The notes: generated by a model from the letters alone, not told the origin. 43,843 nucleotides of DNA from a virus (IMGVR_UViG_3300020159_002763:1-43843), one strand, 5' to 3'; positions 1 through 7,446 are shown, numbered from the stretch's first letter. Numbers and translations: made by a program.

Positions 1-1059
1 CGCTCTAATACTAATCTATGGAATGATTTTTGTTCCTGGATTACTTCAACTAACAACCGTCTATATGTTGGGTGGTTTGGTGTATTGATGGTGCCTTGCT
101 TACTTGCTGCTACCATCTGCTTCATAGTTGCATTTATTGCAGCTCCCCCAGTGGACATTGATGGCATTCGTGAACCAGTAGCAGGTTCTCTAATGTACGG
201 AAACAACATCATCTCTGGTGCTGTTGTTCCAAGTTCTAATGCTATTGGTCTTCACTTCTATCCTATCTGGGAAGCAGCAAGTCTTGATGAATGGCTCTAT
301 AATGGTGGTCCATTCCAACTTGTTGTATTTCACTTCCTCATTGGCATTTATGCTTATATGGGTCGTGAATGGGAACTCTCTTACCGTCTAGGTATGCGTC
401 CTTGGATTATGGTTGCTTACTCAGCACCTGTTGCTGCTGCATCTGCTGTATTCCTGGTCTATCCTTTTGGTCAAGGTTCTTTCTCTGATGCTATGCCTCT
501 TGGTATTTCTGGCACATTTAACTATATGCTTGTCTTCCAGGCAGAACATAACATTCTAATGCACCCCTTCCATATGTTGGGTGTTGCTGGTGTCTTTGGT
601 GGTTCACTTTTCAGTGCTATGCATGGTTCACTGGTGACTTCTTCACTGGTTCGTGAAACCACTGAAACTGAATCCCAGAATTATGGTTATAAGTTTGGTC
701 AAGAAGAAGAGACATACAACATTGTTGCTGCTCATGGATACTTTGGGAGACTTATCTTCCAATATGCTTCTTTCAACAACAGTCGTTCACTGCACTTTTT
801 CCTTGCTGCCTGGCCTGTTGTAGGCATTTGGTTTGCTGCACTTGGTGTTAGCACCATGGCATTCAACCTGAATGGTTTCAACTTTAACCAGTCTCTGCTT
901 GATAGTCAGAACAATGTTATCCCTACTTGGGCAGACATTCTAAATCGTGCTGGTCTTGGTTTTGAGGTAATGCACGAGCGCAATGCTCACAACTTCCCAT
1001 TGGATCTTGCTGCTGCTGAGACAACACAAGTTGCCTTGACTGCACCAACCATTGGTTGA
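1..1059 (+). CDS. psbA: Photosystem II D1 protein, 5'-truncated by the window edge
   Basis: Encodes the D1 reaction-centre core protein, which phages use to keep photosystem II working in the infected thylakoid. The reading frame is open from base 1 and starts at about residue 8 of D1 ([13 protein letters not shown]), so about seven codons lie outside. The whole D1 fold is readable: [15 protein letters not shown], the [10 protein letters not shown] stretch, [14 protein letters not shown], and the C-terminal [13 protein letters not shown] followed by a 15-residue tail that would be cut after Ala344. Position 130 (D1 numbering) is Gln, as in low-light D1:1 forms. No intron interrupts the visible part. 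Codon and base use look richer in G+C than in the neighbouring genes, consistent with a host origin. A terminator follows directly. Identification is essentially certain. Confidence 0.98.
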   Translation, partial: RSNTNLWNDFCSWITSTNNRLYVGWFGVLMVPCLLAATICFIVAFIAAPPVDIDGIREPVAGSLMYGNNIISGAVVPSSNAIGLHFYPIWEAASLDEWLYNGGPFQLVVFHFLIGIYAYMGREWELSYRLGMRPWIMVAYSAPVAAASAVFLVYPFGQGSFSDAMPLGISGTFNYMLVFQAEHNILMHPFHMLGVAGVFGGSLFSAMHGSLVTSSLVRETTETESQNYGYKFGQEEETYNIVAAHGYFGRLIFQYASFNNSRSLHFFLAAWPVVGIWFAALGVSTMAFNLNGFNFNQSLLDSQNNVIPTWADILNRAGLGFEVMHERNAHNFPLDLAAAETTQVALTAPTIG

Positions 1060-1084
1060 TACCTTAACTGGTATAAAATAAATC

Positions 1085-1107
1085 AATCCCCTTCTGGGGA
1101 TTTTTTT
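1085..1107 (+). terminator. Rho-independent terminator after psbA
   Basis: Seven-base-pair stem AATCCCC/GGGGATT (1085-1091 with 1096-1102), a TTCT loop, and a T tract through 1107. It lies 26 bases after the psbA stop codon and separates psbA from the HNH gene. Confidence 0.88.
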
Positions 1108-1112
1108 ATGTA

Positions 1113-1120
1113 AATAAATA
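1113..1120 (+). promoter_or_regulatory. Late-promoter-like octamer AATAAATA
   Basis: AATAAATA followed by C lies 20 bases upstream of the HNH start codon and just after the psbA terminator. T4 late promoters use TATAAATA as their only core element. The position matches the other octamers in this window, which sit 20-33 bases before a start codon. The assignment rests on motif and position only. Confidence 0.45.
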
Positions 1121-1140
1121 CCTATAAGTCGCAGGTACTT

Positions 1141-1512
1141 ATGGTTCCTCTGCATTCGCCTAAGGACTATCTGTTTAATCTTCACACATCATCCAAGAGT
1201 GAAGCAAAACGATTATGGAGGCAGAATATAAAGGATGCATGGGATAACCAATGTGCTTATTGTGAATCTAAAGAATCTATAACACTAGATCATATCCTTC
1301 CCCAGTGTAAGGGTGGTCTAGATGTCAAAACAAATGTAGTTGCCTGTTGTCATTCTTGCAATCAATCCAAAGGACATACTCCTTGGGAGGAATGGTATTG
1401 TAACCAAGACTTTTATTCAGATGATAACTATAATAAGATTAGAACCTGGATGAAACCAGAAAAACCATCTAATTTGTACAGATATCCTCCTAGAAGAAAT
1501 TATGTTCCTTAA
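1141..1512 (+). CDS. HNH homing-endonuclease-like protein downstream of psbA
   Basis: A 123-residue protein with a compact HNH/zinc fold: CAYC (C38, C41), the LDHILP motif (D50-H51), an Asn at 65 in KTNVVACC, and a second CxxC (C70, C73) followed by NQSKG. HNH enzymes of this kind cut DNA using one divalent metal. The position right after psbA is the same as that of F-CphI, the free-standing HNH endonuclease of cyanophage S-PM2, which cuts psbA near an intron insertion site. Homology to F-CphI in particular is inferred from position and domain type, not from an alignment. It has its own late-like octamer and its stop is followed at once by the ATG of the next small ORF. Confidence 0.85.
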   Translation: MVPLHSPKDYLFNLHTSSKSEAKRLWRQNIKDAWDNQCAYCESKESITLDHILPQCKGGLDVKTNVVACCHSCNQSKGHTPWEEWYCNQDFYSDDNYNKIRTWMKPEKPSNLYRYPPRRNYVP

Positions 1513-1641
1513 ATGATAACCTCAGAAACTTCTTATAAACTTGTAGAAATTATCCATGATACTTGGCCTAACCTTTACAGACCAATAAAAAGGGATTATA
1601 ATAAAACAAAAGAATTAAAACCCAAGAATGAAAAAGTATAA
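1513..1641 (+). CDS. Small hypothetical protein, 42 aa
   Basis: ATG follows the HNH stop codon with no gap, and the reading frame (MITSETSYKLVEIIHDTWP...) ends 14 bases inside the next gene. The product is basic in its C-terminal half (many Lys residues) with no recognisable domain. Tight packing on both sides and the lack of other coding in this stretch support it. Comparison with other cyanophages would be needed to confirm it. Confidence 0.5.
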   Translation: MITSETSYKLVEIIHDTWPNLYRPIKRDYNKTKELKPKNEKV

Positions 1642-1945
1642 TACAGAAGATTACTTTTCTGTAAGAGAAAGAAGGACTGGAAGAAAAATTTGTGACTGTG
1701 GGGATTTTGAAGATGCAAGAATGCTCATGCATATGGATGCACCAAATCGTGAAATTGTAAAAAACAAAACACTTATGGGTGCAGTTATTGATGTAGAAAT
1801 GCCCAAGGCACTTCCTACTAATGAGATAGTACAAGGTGGTGTTGGTAATTCTTGGGAAACTCCAATGCCATCTGGTAATGGACCTGGATCATTACCTCAA
1901 ATCAAACTACCAGAAAGACAACAAGAACCTTTTATTGTTAATTGA
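1628..1945 (+). CDS. Hypothetical protein, 105 aa
   Basis: I do not recognise a family. The N-terminal half is charged (MKKYNTEDYFSVRERRTGRK) with a CDCGDFEDA segment; the C-terminal half is rich in Pro and Gly and looks unstructured. It overlaps the upstream 42-aa ORF by 14 bases and its stop lies one base before the ATG of the glycosyltransferase, so it is probably co-transcribed with the cassette. No clear Shine-Dalgarno sequence precedes the ATG. Confidence 0.65.
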   Translation: MKKYNTEDYFSVRERRTGRKICDCGDFEDARMLMHMDAPNREIVKNKTLMGAVIDVEMPKALPTNEIVQGGVGNSWETPMPSGNGPGSLPQIKLPERQQEPFIVN

Positions 1946-1946
1946 T

Positions 1947-2705
1947 ATGAAAGTATGCCATGTAGTTTTTTCTACCAATAGGGTAGAGTTTTTGAAAAAA
2001 ACATTTGAAGCACAAAAGAAATTTAATTATACTGGAGTAGAAGTACATAAACTTTTTATAGATGATTATCCTCTAGGTAGAGACAATGATGCTTTAGTTG
2101 AATTTGTAAAATCTTATGGTTATAATGAAGTAATCCTTCATGAAGAAAACCTTGGAATTACAAAAACTTGGCAACAGCTTTTTGATATAGTTAAGGATAG
2201 GGATTATGATTATATTCTACATCAAGAAGATGATGTGGAAATCATGTACCCATTAAAAGTTCTTGATATGATTGAAATTCTTCAACAGGATCCTACTTTA
2301 TCTCAAGTTCAATTGAAGAGAAATAATTGGTATGGTCATGAGACAGAAGAGATAGGACCTAGAGAAGATGATGTAGTTTTTAAACATTATAGATATGAAA
2401 AGGCAACTCCATATTTTTGGATGTTAACTTCTCTTTATCCTGCATGGATAGCAAAAGAACCTATTCTAGAAAGAACTGGATATAATCCTTCAGAATCAGT
2501 TATTGCTCAATATTTACAAATGCAATATAATATTGGTGCAGCATTATTAAAAACTGATACTGGTGGAATGATGGTCAATCATATTGGCGATTATTTTCAT
2601 GGTAAAAGAGTTGCAGAAGGAGAACCTGGATGGGATAGATTTCATATGCTTAATCCAGATATAAAATATTGTTCACGAACAGGAGATTATTGGAATGAAA
2701 GTTGA
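1947..2705 (+). CDS. Glycosyltransferase (GT-A fold), 252 aa
   Basis: Starts at the ATG one base after the previous stop; an in-frame upstream start at 1836 would overlap the previous gene by about 110 bases and is less likely. The N-terminus (MKVCHVVFSTNRVEFLKKT) has the opening beta-strand of GT2-type enzymes. ENLGITKTW (67-75) and the acidic EDD cluster at 94-96 (HQEDDVEI) correspond to the nucleotide-sugar and metal-binding elements. It would transfer a sugar from a nucleotide donor; donor and acceptor cannot be read from the sequence. It overlaps the next gene by 11 bases. It opens a five-gene cassette of glycan- or protein-modifying enzymes. Confidence 0.82.
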   Translation: MKVCHVVFSTNRVEFLKKTFEAQKKFNYTGVEVHKLFIDDYPLGRDNDALVEFVKSYGYNEVILHEENLGITKTWQQLFDIVKDRDYDYILHQEDDVEIMYPLKVLDMIEILQQDPTLSQVQLKRNNWYGHETEEIGPREDDVVFKHYRYEKATPYFWMLTSLYPAWIAKEPILERTGYNPSESVIAQYLQMQYNIGAALLKTDTGGMMVNHIGDYFHGKRVAEGEPGWDRFHMLNPDIKYCSRTGDYWNES

Positions 2706-3258
2706 TATGATTATTGCTGATAATTTTTATGATGATGCATATTCTATAAGAAATTATGCTCTATCTCAGCAATTTAATGTAAAAGGAAATTTCCCAGGGG
2801 CTAGAACTAATCCTTGCCTTACTGATGAAATGAAGGGAGCTATAAATGCTTTAGTTACTTATCCTGGAGGGGGAGTTACTGATTGGTTAAACAATCCAGA
2901 TGGGACAGGATATACTGGAGCATTTCAAATTTGCACTGCAAATGATAGAACTTGGATTCATGCTGATTACAATAATATGTGGGCAGGAGTTTGTTACTTA
3001 ACTCCAGATGCTCCTCTTAGTGGAGGAACTGCCATATACAGGTATAAAGAAACTAAAGAAATTCAATATACTAATACTGATTATGGATTTGATGGGTATG
3101 ATATGACCAAATGGGAACTTGTGGATAGAATTGGAAATATTTTTAATAGACTTATTCTTTATAGAGGAAATCTTTTTCACTCATCTATAGATTATTTTGG
3201 ATCTACCACAGATAATGGAAGACTATTCCAAACTTTCTTTTTTAATACCGCTTATTAA
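2695..3258 (+). CDS. 2OG-Fe(II) oxygenase-like protein (DUF6445 type), first copy
   Basis: A 187-residue protein with the facial-triad pattern of cupin-fold 2-oxoglutarate/Fe(II) oxygenases: H89-x-D91 (WIHADYNNMWAG), a distal H162 (GNLFHSS) and R176 as a possible 2-oxoglutarate anchor. The segments VCYLTPDAPLSGGT and RLFQTFFF are shared almost word for word with the protein at 3832-4416, so the two are paralogues. Such enzymes hydroxylate or otherwise oxidise proteins, sugars or small molecules; the substrate is unknown. The DUF6445 assignment is from memory of the family. Overlap with the glycosyltransferase (11 bases) suggests coupled translation. Confidence 0.7.
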   Translation: MKVDMIIADNFYDDAYSIRNYALSQQFNVKGNFPGARTNPCLTDEMKGAINALVTYPGGGVTDWLNNPDGTGYTGAFQICTANDRTWIHADYNNMWAGVCYLTPDAPLSGGTAIYRYKETKEIQYTNTDYGFDGYDMTKWELVDRIGNIFNRLILYRGNLFHSSIDYFGSTTDNGRLFQTFFFNTAY

Positions 3259-3260
3259 TC

Positions 3261-3848
3261 ATGAGAGTTTATAATGAAGGAACTTCTTATCATGAAGTTC
3301 CTTGGGAGATGGGAAAATTTAGTTATGGACCAGAATGTGGACATGTTCACATTCAACAATTCTTTGAAAATACTAAATTATACATAGGAAATTATACTGC
3401 CATAGGTCCAAATACAGCTGTTTATTTGGGAGGCAATCACATTACTAATTGGGCAACTGCTTTTCCATTTAAAGCATATTATATGTTCAATAAAGCAAAT
3501 CCTTTAATTAATTACAGTAATGGTGATGTAGTTATTGGCAATGATGTTTGGATTGCTGCCAATACAACTATTATGAGTGGAGTTACTATTGGGGATGGAG
3601 CAGTAATTGCTAATAATTCTCATGTGGTTAAGGATGTAGAACCCTATACTGTTGTTGGAGGAAACCCAGCTAAAGTAATTAGGAAGAGATTCTCAGATAA
3701 TATTATAGAACTACTTTTGAAATTAAGATGGTGGGAGTTTGAGGATGATCAAATTAATGACATGCTTCCAATACTCCAAAAAGATCCCACAGAAATAGAA
3801 ATAAAAGATTTACTTAATAGGTATAGGTCCCATGAACATAATGTTTAA
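3261..3848 (+). CDS. Hexapeptide-repeat O-acetyltransferase (CatB/VatD-like)
   Basis: A 195-residue protein with left-handed beta-helix hexapeptide repeats: IGNYTAIGPNTAVYLGGNH, then VVIGNDVWIAANTTIMSGVTIGDG and VIANNSHVVKDVEPYTVVGGNPAKVIRKRF. The GNPAKVIRKRF ending followed by LLLKLRWWEFEDD is typical of xenobiotic/sugar acetyltransferases of the CatB type, which move acetyl from acetyl-CoA to a hydroxyl group. In this setting, between two oxygenase-like proteins and two glycosyltransferases, a sugar hydroxyl is a more likely acceptor than an antibiotic (inference). It overlaps the next gene by 17 bases. Confidence 0.88.
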   Translation: MRVYNEGTSYHEVPWEMGKFSYGPECGHVHIQQFFENTKLYIGNYTAIGPNTAVYLGGNHITNWATAFPFKAYYMFNKANPLINYSNGDVVIGNDVWIAANTTIMSGVTIGDGAVIANNSHVVKDVEPYTVVGGNPAKVIRKRFSDNIIELLLKLRWWEFEDDQINDMLPILQKDPTEIEIKDLLNRYRSHEHNV

Positions 3849-4416
3849 TACAACTATTAATCAAGATTTTTCAAAAAGAATCTTTGTAGTAGATAATTTT
3901 TACTCAGATCCTTATGCAGTAAGAGAGTTTGCTTTACAGCAAGAATTTATTGCAGATCTTAGATATTATAAAGGAAAAAGAACCCAAGAAAAGTTTTTTG
4001 TTCCAGGTACAAAAGAAGTTTTTGAATCTATCATTGGATCTCAAATTAATATTTGGGAAGAATATGGTGTGAATGGAGTATTCCAAACATGTAATGCAGA
4101 AGATGCTCTTGTATATCATACAGATTTACAACAATGGGCAGGCATGGTATACTTAACTCCAGATGCTCCTTTTGAGTGTGGAACTTCTACGTATGCTCAT
4201 AAAGAAACTAGAGCAAGGCATACATCAGATCCTGGGATTGAAAATGCATTTGCTGGAGGTTTTTATGATAAAAGTAAATTTGAATTAGTTGATACTGTTG
4301 GTAATGTTTTTAATAGACTTGTTATTTTTAATGGCAAGTGTATACATTCTGCCTCAGAATACTTTGGCCAAACATTAGAAGATTCCAGATTGTTCCACAT
4401 GTTTTTCTTTGATTGA
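3832..4416 (+). CDS. 2OG-Fe(II) oxygenase-like protein (DUF6445 type), second copy
   Basis: Paralogue of the protein at 2695-3258. It keeps H96-x-D98 (VYHTDLQQWAG), H172 (GKCIHSAS) and R186 (DSRLFHMFFF), and the shared blocks YLTPDAP and GNVFNRLV. Length is 194 residues from this ATG; a second in-frame ATG at 3841 would shorten it by three. The two copies differ mainly in the N-terminal third and in the loop before the distal His, which may mean different substrates. It lies between the acetyltransferase (17-base overlap) and the glycosyltransferase-methyltransferase fusion, one base away. Enzymatic activity is inferred from residues only. Confidence 0.7.
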   Translation: MNIMFNTTINQDFSKRIFVVDNFYSDPYAVREFALQQEFIADLRYYKGKRTQEKFFVPGTKEVFESIIGSQINIWEEYGVNGVFQTCNAEDALVYHTDLQQWAGMVYLTPDAPFECGTSTYAHKETRARHTSDPGIENAFAGGFYDKSKFELVDTVGNVFNRLVIFNGKCIHSASEYFGQTLEDSRLFHMFFFD

Positions 4417-4417
4417 T

Positions 4418-5674
4418 ATGAAAAAATACAAGTTTAGTATTATTACTCCAGAGCATAGTAAAAAAAATATTCCTTTCCTAGTTGAATTGTATGAGACAAT
4501 TAAGGGACAAACTTATACTGATTGGGAATGGATTCTTTATTTGAATGGTGAATGTAAAACCTCAGACATTCCAGATGAAATTAAAGCAGATAAAAAGGTA
4601 AAGATCCATACAGGAATAACTAATTCTAATATTGGGTTTATTAAAAACAAAGCTTTTTTCCTAGGGACTGGAGATATTCTAGTAGAAGTAGATCATGATG
4701 ATTTACTTTCTTTAGATTGTTTAGAGGAACTCAATCTAGCTTTCCAAGATGAAGAAATTGGATTTGCTTACAGTGAAAATCTTCTTTATGATATGAGAGG
4801 GAACGAGTTTAAAGTTCCTTGGAACCCTGAAAATGGATGGACCAATACTTGGGTCAATTTTAGGGGGGAAGATTTTATGAAAATAGATCAGTTCCCAGCA
4901 ACCAGTCAGAGTGTAAGTATTATTTGGTATGCTCCAGACCATGTTAGATCTTGGAGAAAGGAAATCTATCATGAATTGGGTGGACATAATCCAGAGTTAA
5001 ATATCTGTGATGATCATGAATTAGTAATTAGAACTTATCTTAAAACTAAATTTAAATTTATCAAGAAAATTCTTTATTACTATAGATGGTTGCCAGGAGG
5101 AGATAATACTCAACTGATTAGAAATGAAGCAATTCAAATCAAAACTTTTGAATTGATGAGGGAATATTCTCAACTGTTAGCAGAAAGAGATGCTGACCTT
5201 AAGGGTTTGATGAAGGTTGATATTGGTGGAGGATTGTTTCCAAGACCTGGATATGTTACTATTGATCAAGAAGGTGGTGACATTACTTGTGATTTAAATG
5301 AAGGAATTCCACTGCCAGACAATAGTGTTGGTGTTATTAATGCAAGTCATGTATTAGAACACCTAAAGGATCCAATCAAATCCATGAAAGAAATTTACAG
5401 AGTTCTTTGTGATGGGGGTTGGGCATTCATTGAAGTTCCTTCTACAGATGGAAGAGGAGCTTTCCAAGATCCAACTCATGTTAGTTTTTGGAATGAAAAT
5501 AGTTTCTGGTATTATACTAGAAGAGATAAAGCACAATTTATCAGAAATGATACAATTAAGTTTCAAGAGTTTAGACTTGATACTACATGGTGGCAAGATA
5601 ACATAGCAGTAACAAGTGCTTGGCTTTGTGCCATAAAATCAAATACACGTAGACCACATCCAGTTAGAATTTAA
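4418..5674 (+). CDS. Glycosyltransferase family 2 - SAM methyltransferase fusion
   Basis: A 418-residue two-domain protein. Residues 1-225 form a GT2-type domain (KFSIITPEHS at the start, DHDD at 92-95 as metal-binding cluster, a CDDHELVIRTY segment near 197). Residues 265-418 form a class I methyltransferase of the type 11 kind: VDIGGG (267-272) as the SAM-binding glycine loop, then LPDNSVGVINASHVLEHL, a typical post-I to IV segment. It could add a sugar and methylate it or its carrier. The ATG at 4418 is preferred to an in-frame TTG at 4409, which overlaps the previous gene. It closes the cassette; glutaredoxin follows four bases later. Confidence 0.85.
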   Translation: MKKYKFSIITPEHSKKNIPFLVELYETIKGQTYTDWEWILYLNGECKTSDIPDEIKADKKVKIHTGITNSNIGFIKNKAFFLGTGDILVEVDHDDLLSLDCLEELNLAFQDEEIGFAYSENLLYDMRGNEFKVPWNPENGWTNTWVNFRGEDFMKIDQFPATSQSVSIIWYAPDHVRSWRKEIYHELGGHNPELNICDDHELVIRTYLKTKFKFIKKILYYYRWLPGGDNTQLIRNEAIQIKTFELMREYSQLLAERDADLKGLMKVDIGGGLFPRPGYVTIDQEGGDITCDLNEGIPLPDNSVGVINASHVLEHLKDPIKSMKEIYRVLCDGGWAFIEVPSTDGRGAFQDPTHVSFWNENSFWYYTRRDKAQFIRNDTIKFQEFRLDTTWWQDNIAVTSAWLCAIKSNTRRPHPVRI

Positions 5675-5678
5675 AGTT

Positions 5679-5927
5679 ATGAATTTTACAGTTTACAGCA
5701 AAAGAGGTTGTCCATATTGCGACAAAATTAAAACAGTTCTTGGGGATCTTAGTATCAGAAAAGGGATCCCTGTAATTTCATATGAACTTGGTACTGATTT
5801 TACCAGAGAAGAATTTTATTCAGAATTTGGTCAAGGATCTACTTTTCCTCAAATCATTATGGATGGGAAGCATCTTGGGGGGTGTTCTGATACAGTTAAA
5901 TATCTGAGTGAACAATCACTTCTTTGA
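5679..5927 (+). CDS. grx: Glutaredoxin, 82 aa
   Basis: A classic dithiol glutaredoxin: CPYC active site (C11, C14) in YSKRGCPYCDKIK, the TFPQI segment with the cis-Pro that binds glutathione, and a GGCSD motif near the C-terminus. It reduces disulfides with glutathione; in T4-like phages the matching protein (NrdC) supplies electrons to ribonucleotide reductase. Its stop codon overlaps the ATG of the next gene (TGATG). Confidence 0.92.
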   Translation: MNFTVYSKRGCPYCDKIKTVLGDLSIRKGIPVISYELGTDFTREEFYSEFGQGSTFPQIIMDGKHLGGCSDTVKYLSEQSLL

Positions 5928-6106
5928 TGAGTTCTATAAATAATCAAAGAACCCCTGATATTAATAGGGGTGTTGAGTTGCTATTAAGAAGAAGGACACC
6001 TGAAAAGAAAACATTTTCATTTGTTTTTCAAAAGATGGTCTCTTTTTTAAGGAAAGATATAACCATTTACTTTAATATTTCTCTTGATATCAAGAGACAA
6101 AAGTAG
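5927..6106 (+). CDS. Small hypothetical basic protein, 59 aa
   Basis: Starts at an ATG that shares one base with the glutaredoxin stop; a TTG three bases earlier is less likely. The product opens MSSINNQRTPDINRGVELL and is rich in Lys/Arg, with an alternating hydrophobic stretch FSFVFQKMVSFL. I see no known domain. The tight junction upstream and the good Shine-Dalgarno of the following gene suggest a real gene in an operon. An exact TATAAATA lies at its very start. Confidence 0.6.
   Translation: MSSINNQRTPDINRGVELLLRRRTPEKKTFSFVFQKMVSFLRKDITIYFNISLDIKRQK
5935..5942 (+). promoter_or_regulatory. Exact T4 late-promoter octamer TATAAATA, inside a gene start
   Basis: TATAAATA occurs at codons 3-6 of the 59-aa ORF, about 180 bases before the next start at 6121. 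It could drive the 6121 gene and those after it, or be chance: the codons ATA AAT AAT explain most of it. Less convincing than the octamers placed 20-33 bases before a start codon. Confidence 0.25.
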
Positions 6107-6120
6107 TAAGGAGTACTAAA

Positions 6121-6336
6121 ATGATAGCAATAACACTAGTTTTCTCAGTAATGTTTTTCATTATGTCTTTAGTGGTTGGAGGATTAGTTGGTTGGGTTTA
6201 TAGAGAACATGCTTGGTCCCAACAAGTTGCAAGATTACATCCAGAAATGTATGATGAAAATGGAAATGTTATTCCTGATGAAATTATTGCCTTTAGATTT
6301 GAAGGAGATCTAGAGGAAGACGATCCTGAAGATTAA
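6121..6336 (+). CDS. Small membrane protein, 71 aa
   Basis: One N-terminal transmembrane helix (about residues 3-26, AITLVFSVMFFIMSLVVGGLVGWVY) followed by a soluble acidic tail ending EGDLEEDDPED. A strong Shine-Dalgarno (TAAGGAG at 6107-6113) sits seven bases before the ATG. The shape fits a single-pass inner-membrane or thylakoid protein with its tail in the cytoplasm. The function is unknown. Confidence 0.75.
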   Translation: MIAITLVFSVMFFIMSLVVGGLVGWVYREHAWSQQVARLHPEMYDENGNVIPDEIIAFRFEGDLEEDDPED

Positions 6337-6354
6337 TTAATTGGAGTTAAACCT

Positions 6355-6792
6355 ATGAAATTACCACCAAATCAATTGGTGTCTGAAATTATTCAAAGAG
6401 TTTCTAATGCAAAAACTAGAGACGAAAAGATTCAAATTTTAAGACACTATGATTCCCCTGCTCTTAGAGCAGTTCTTATATGGAATTTTGAAGATAAAGT
6501 ATTATCTGATCTACCTCCTGGAGAGGTCCCATATACCCCTAATGATGCTCCCATTGGCACAGAACACTCAAAACTTATTCATGAGTGGCAGAAGTTTAAT
6601 CACTTTGTTCAAGGGGTGACTAATGTTACTAAAATTAGAAAAGAAGTGATGTTTATTCAACTTCTAGAAGCTCTACATTCATCTGAATCTGAGTTAATTT
6701 GCGTTATGAAAGATAAGCAACTACATAAAAGATTTAAAATTACAAAAGCAGTTGTTCAAGATGCTTTCCCAGAAATTCAATTCTCCTCTTAA
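6355..6792 (+). CDS. Conserved phage protein, 145 aa (possibly DUF6433)
   Basis: A soluble, mostly helical protein (MKLPPNQLVSEIIQRVSNA ... LRAVLIWNFEDKVLSDLPPG ... IRKEVMFIQLLEALHSSES ... FPEIQF). I believe it belongs to a family annotated DUF6433 in cyanophages, but cannot verify this here. A GGAG lies about ten bases before the ATG. No catalytic motif is seen. It sits among genes for small metabolic and regulatory proteins. Confidence 0.72.
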   Translation: MKLPPNQLVSEIIQRVSNAKTRDEKIQILRHYDSPALRAVLIWNFEDKVLSDLPPGEVPYTPNDAPIGTEHSKLIHEWQKFNHFVQGVTNVTKIRKEVMFIQLLEALHSSESELICVMKDKQLHKRFKITKAVVQDAFPEIQFSS

Positions 6793-6812
6793 TTAAATTG
6801 AGGTAAGTAGAA

Positions 6813-7064
6813 TTGAAGGTTATTCATAAAGATTGTGCTAAAGAATGCTCAAGAGATAAATCTCTCCCAAGAGATAGTTACTTAGTTACATATATTGATA
6901 AGGATAAACTTAAATATGATATAGTTCAAGCATCTAGTGTAGTGGAAATTTTTGATGTCTATTATGATGACCTTGGAAAAGGTGGCATTCAAAAAATTCA
7001 ATGGACTGATGGAACTATAAACCCTAGAATGTATGGGGAAAAACCTAAGAAAAAATCTAAGTAA
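6813..7064 (+). CDS. Hypothetical protein, 83 aa, TTG start
   Basis: The frame has no ATG near its 5' end; a TTG at 6813 is preceded at nine bases by GAGG (6800-6803), which decides the start. The product is MKVIHKDCAKECSRDKSLPRDSYLV... with a two-Cys cluster near the N-terminus and a Lys-rich end (KPKKKSK). It reads like a small beta-sheet domain (YLVTYIDKDKLKYDIVQASS). Unknown function. The next gene begins one base after its stop. Confidence 0.68.
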   Translation: MKVIHKDCAKECSRDKSLPRDSYLVTYIDKDKLKYDIVQASSVVEIFDVYYDDLGKGGIQKIQWTDGTINPRMYGEKPKKKSK

Positions 7065-7065
7065 T

Positions 7066-7395
7066 ATGATGGGGAAACATTATTTACTAAACCTATATGG
7101 ATGCTCATTTGTTCTTTTGAATGATGAGCGTTGCCTTATAGACTTACTAGAAAATGCAGCAGTTGCAAGTGGTGCCACTGTGGTTAAAACTATCTCAAAA
7201 AAGTTTGACCCACAAGGAGTTACTGTTCTTTGTTTGCTGTCTGAAAGTCATATTAGCATTCATACTTGGCCAGAGGATGGTAAAGCTTCTGTAGATGTAT
7301 ATACCTGTGGTGATTGTAATCCTAAAATTGGTTGTGATATTATCATTCAACAACTGTTTGCAACAAATCACACTTTAAGTTATATTGAAAGATAG
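7066..7395 (+). CDS. speD: S-adenosylmethionine decarboxylase proenzyme
   Basis: A 109-residue SpeD/SpeH-type proenzyme. The motif ESHISIHTWPE contains the Ser (S61) that becomes the pyruvoyl group on self-cleavage, His66 as the processing residue, and C81 in VYTCGDC as the catalytic acid. It makes decarboxylated SAM, the aminopropyl donor for spermidine. Two ATGs in tandem (7066, 7069) follow the previous stop; a longer frame from 7033 would overlap the previous gene. A sigma70-like promoter begins on its stop codon. Confidence 0.93.
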   Translation: MMGKHYLLNLYGCSFVLLNDERCLIDLLENAAVASGATVVKTISKKFDPQGVTVLCLLSESHISIHTWPEDGKASVDVYTCGDCNPKIGCDIIIQQLFATNHTLSYIER

Positions 7396-7421
7396 ACAAA
7401 AGAGACAACAAGCCATATAAT
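7393..7421 (+). promoter_or_regulatory. Sigma70-type promoter TAGACA-17-TATAAT
   Basis: TAGACA (7393-7398) and a consensus TATAAT (7416-7421) are 17 bases apart. The -35 box overlaps the speD stop codon. Transcription would start near 7428, about 19 bases before the ATG at 7447, in the only real gap in this gene string. Confidence 0.65.
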
Positions 7422-7446
7422 TAGAGATGTGTTTGCTATACACATT

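Noticed and set aside
1836-1946. Upstream start for the glycosyltransferase
   Set aside because: It would overlap the preceding 105-aa gene by about 110 bases; the ATG at 1947 gives the normal beta-strand N-terminus.
5951-5971. ACCCCT/AGGGGT hairpin as a terminator
   Set aside because: Six pairs with a nine-base loop inside a coding frame and no T tract after it.
7033-7065. Upstream start for speD
   Set aside because: The extra 11 residues lie in another gene, are Lys-rich, and are absent from the usual SpeD start; ATG at 7066 follows the previous stop directly.
7385-7421. Alternative promoter using TTGAAA at 7385
   Set aside because: Its distance to TATAAT is 25 bases, too long; TAGACA at 7393 gives a 17-base spacer.
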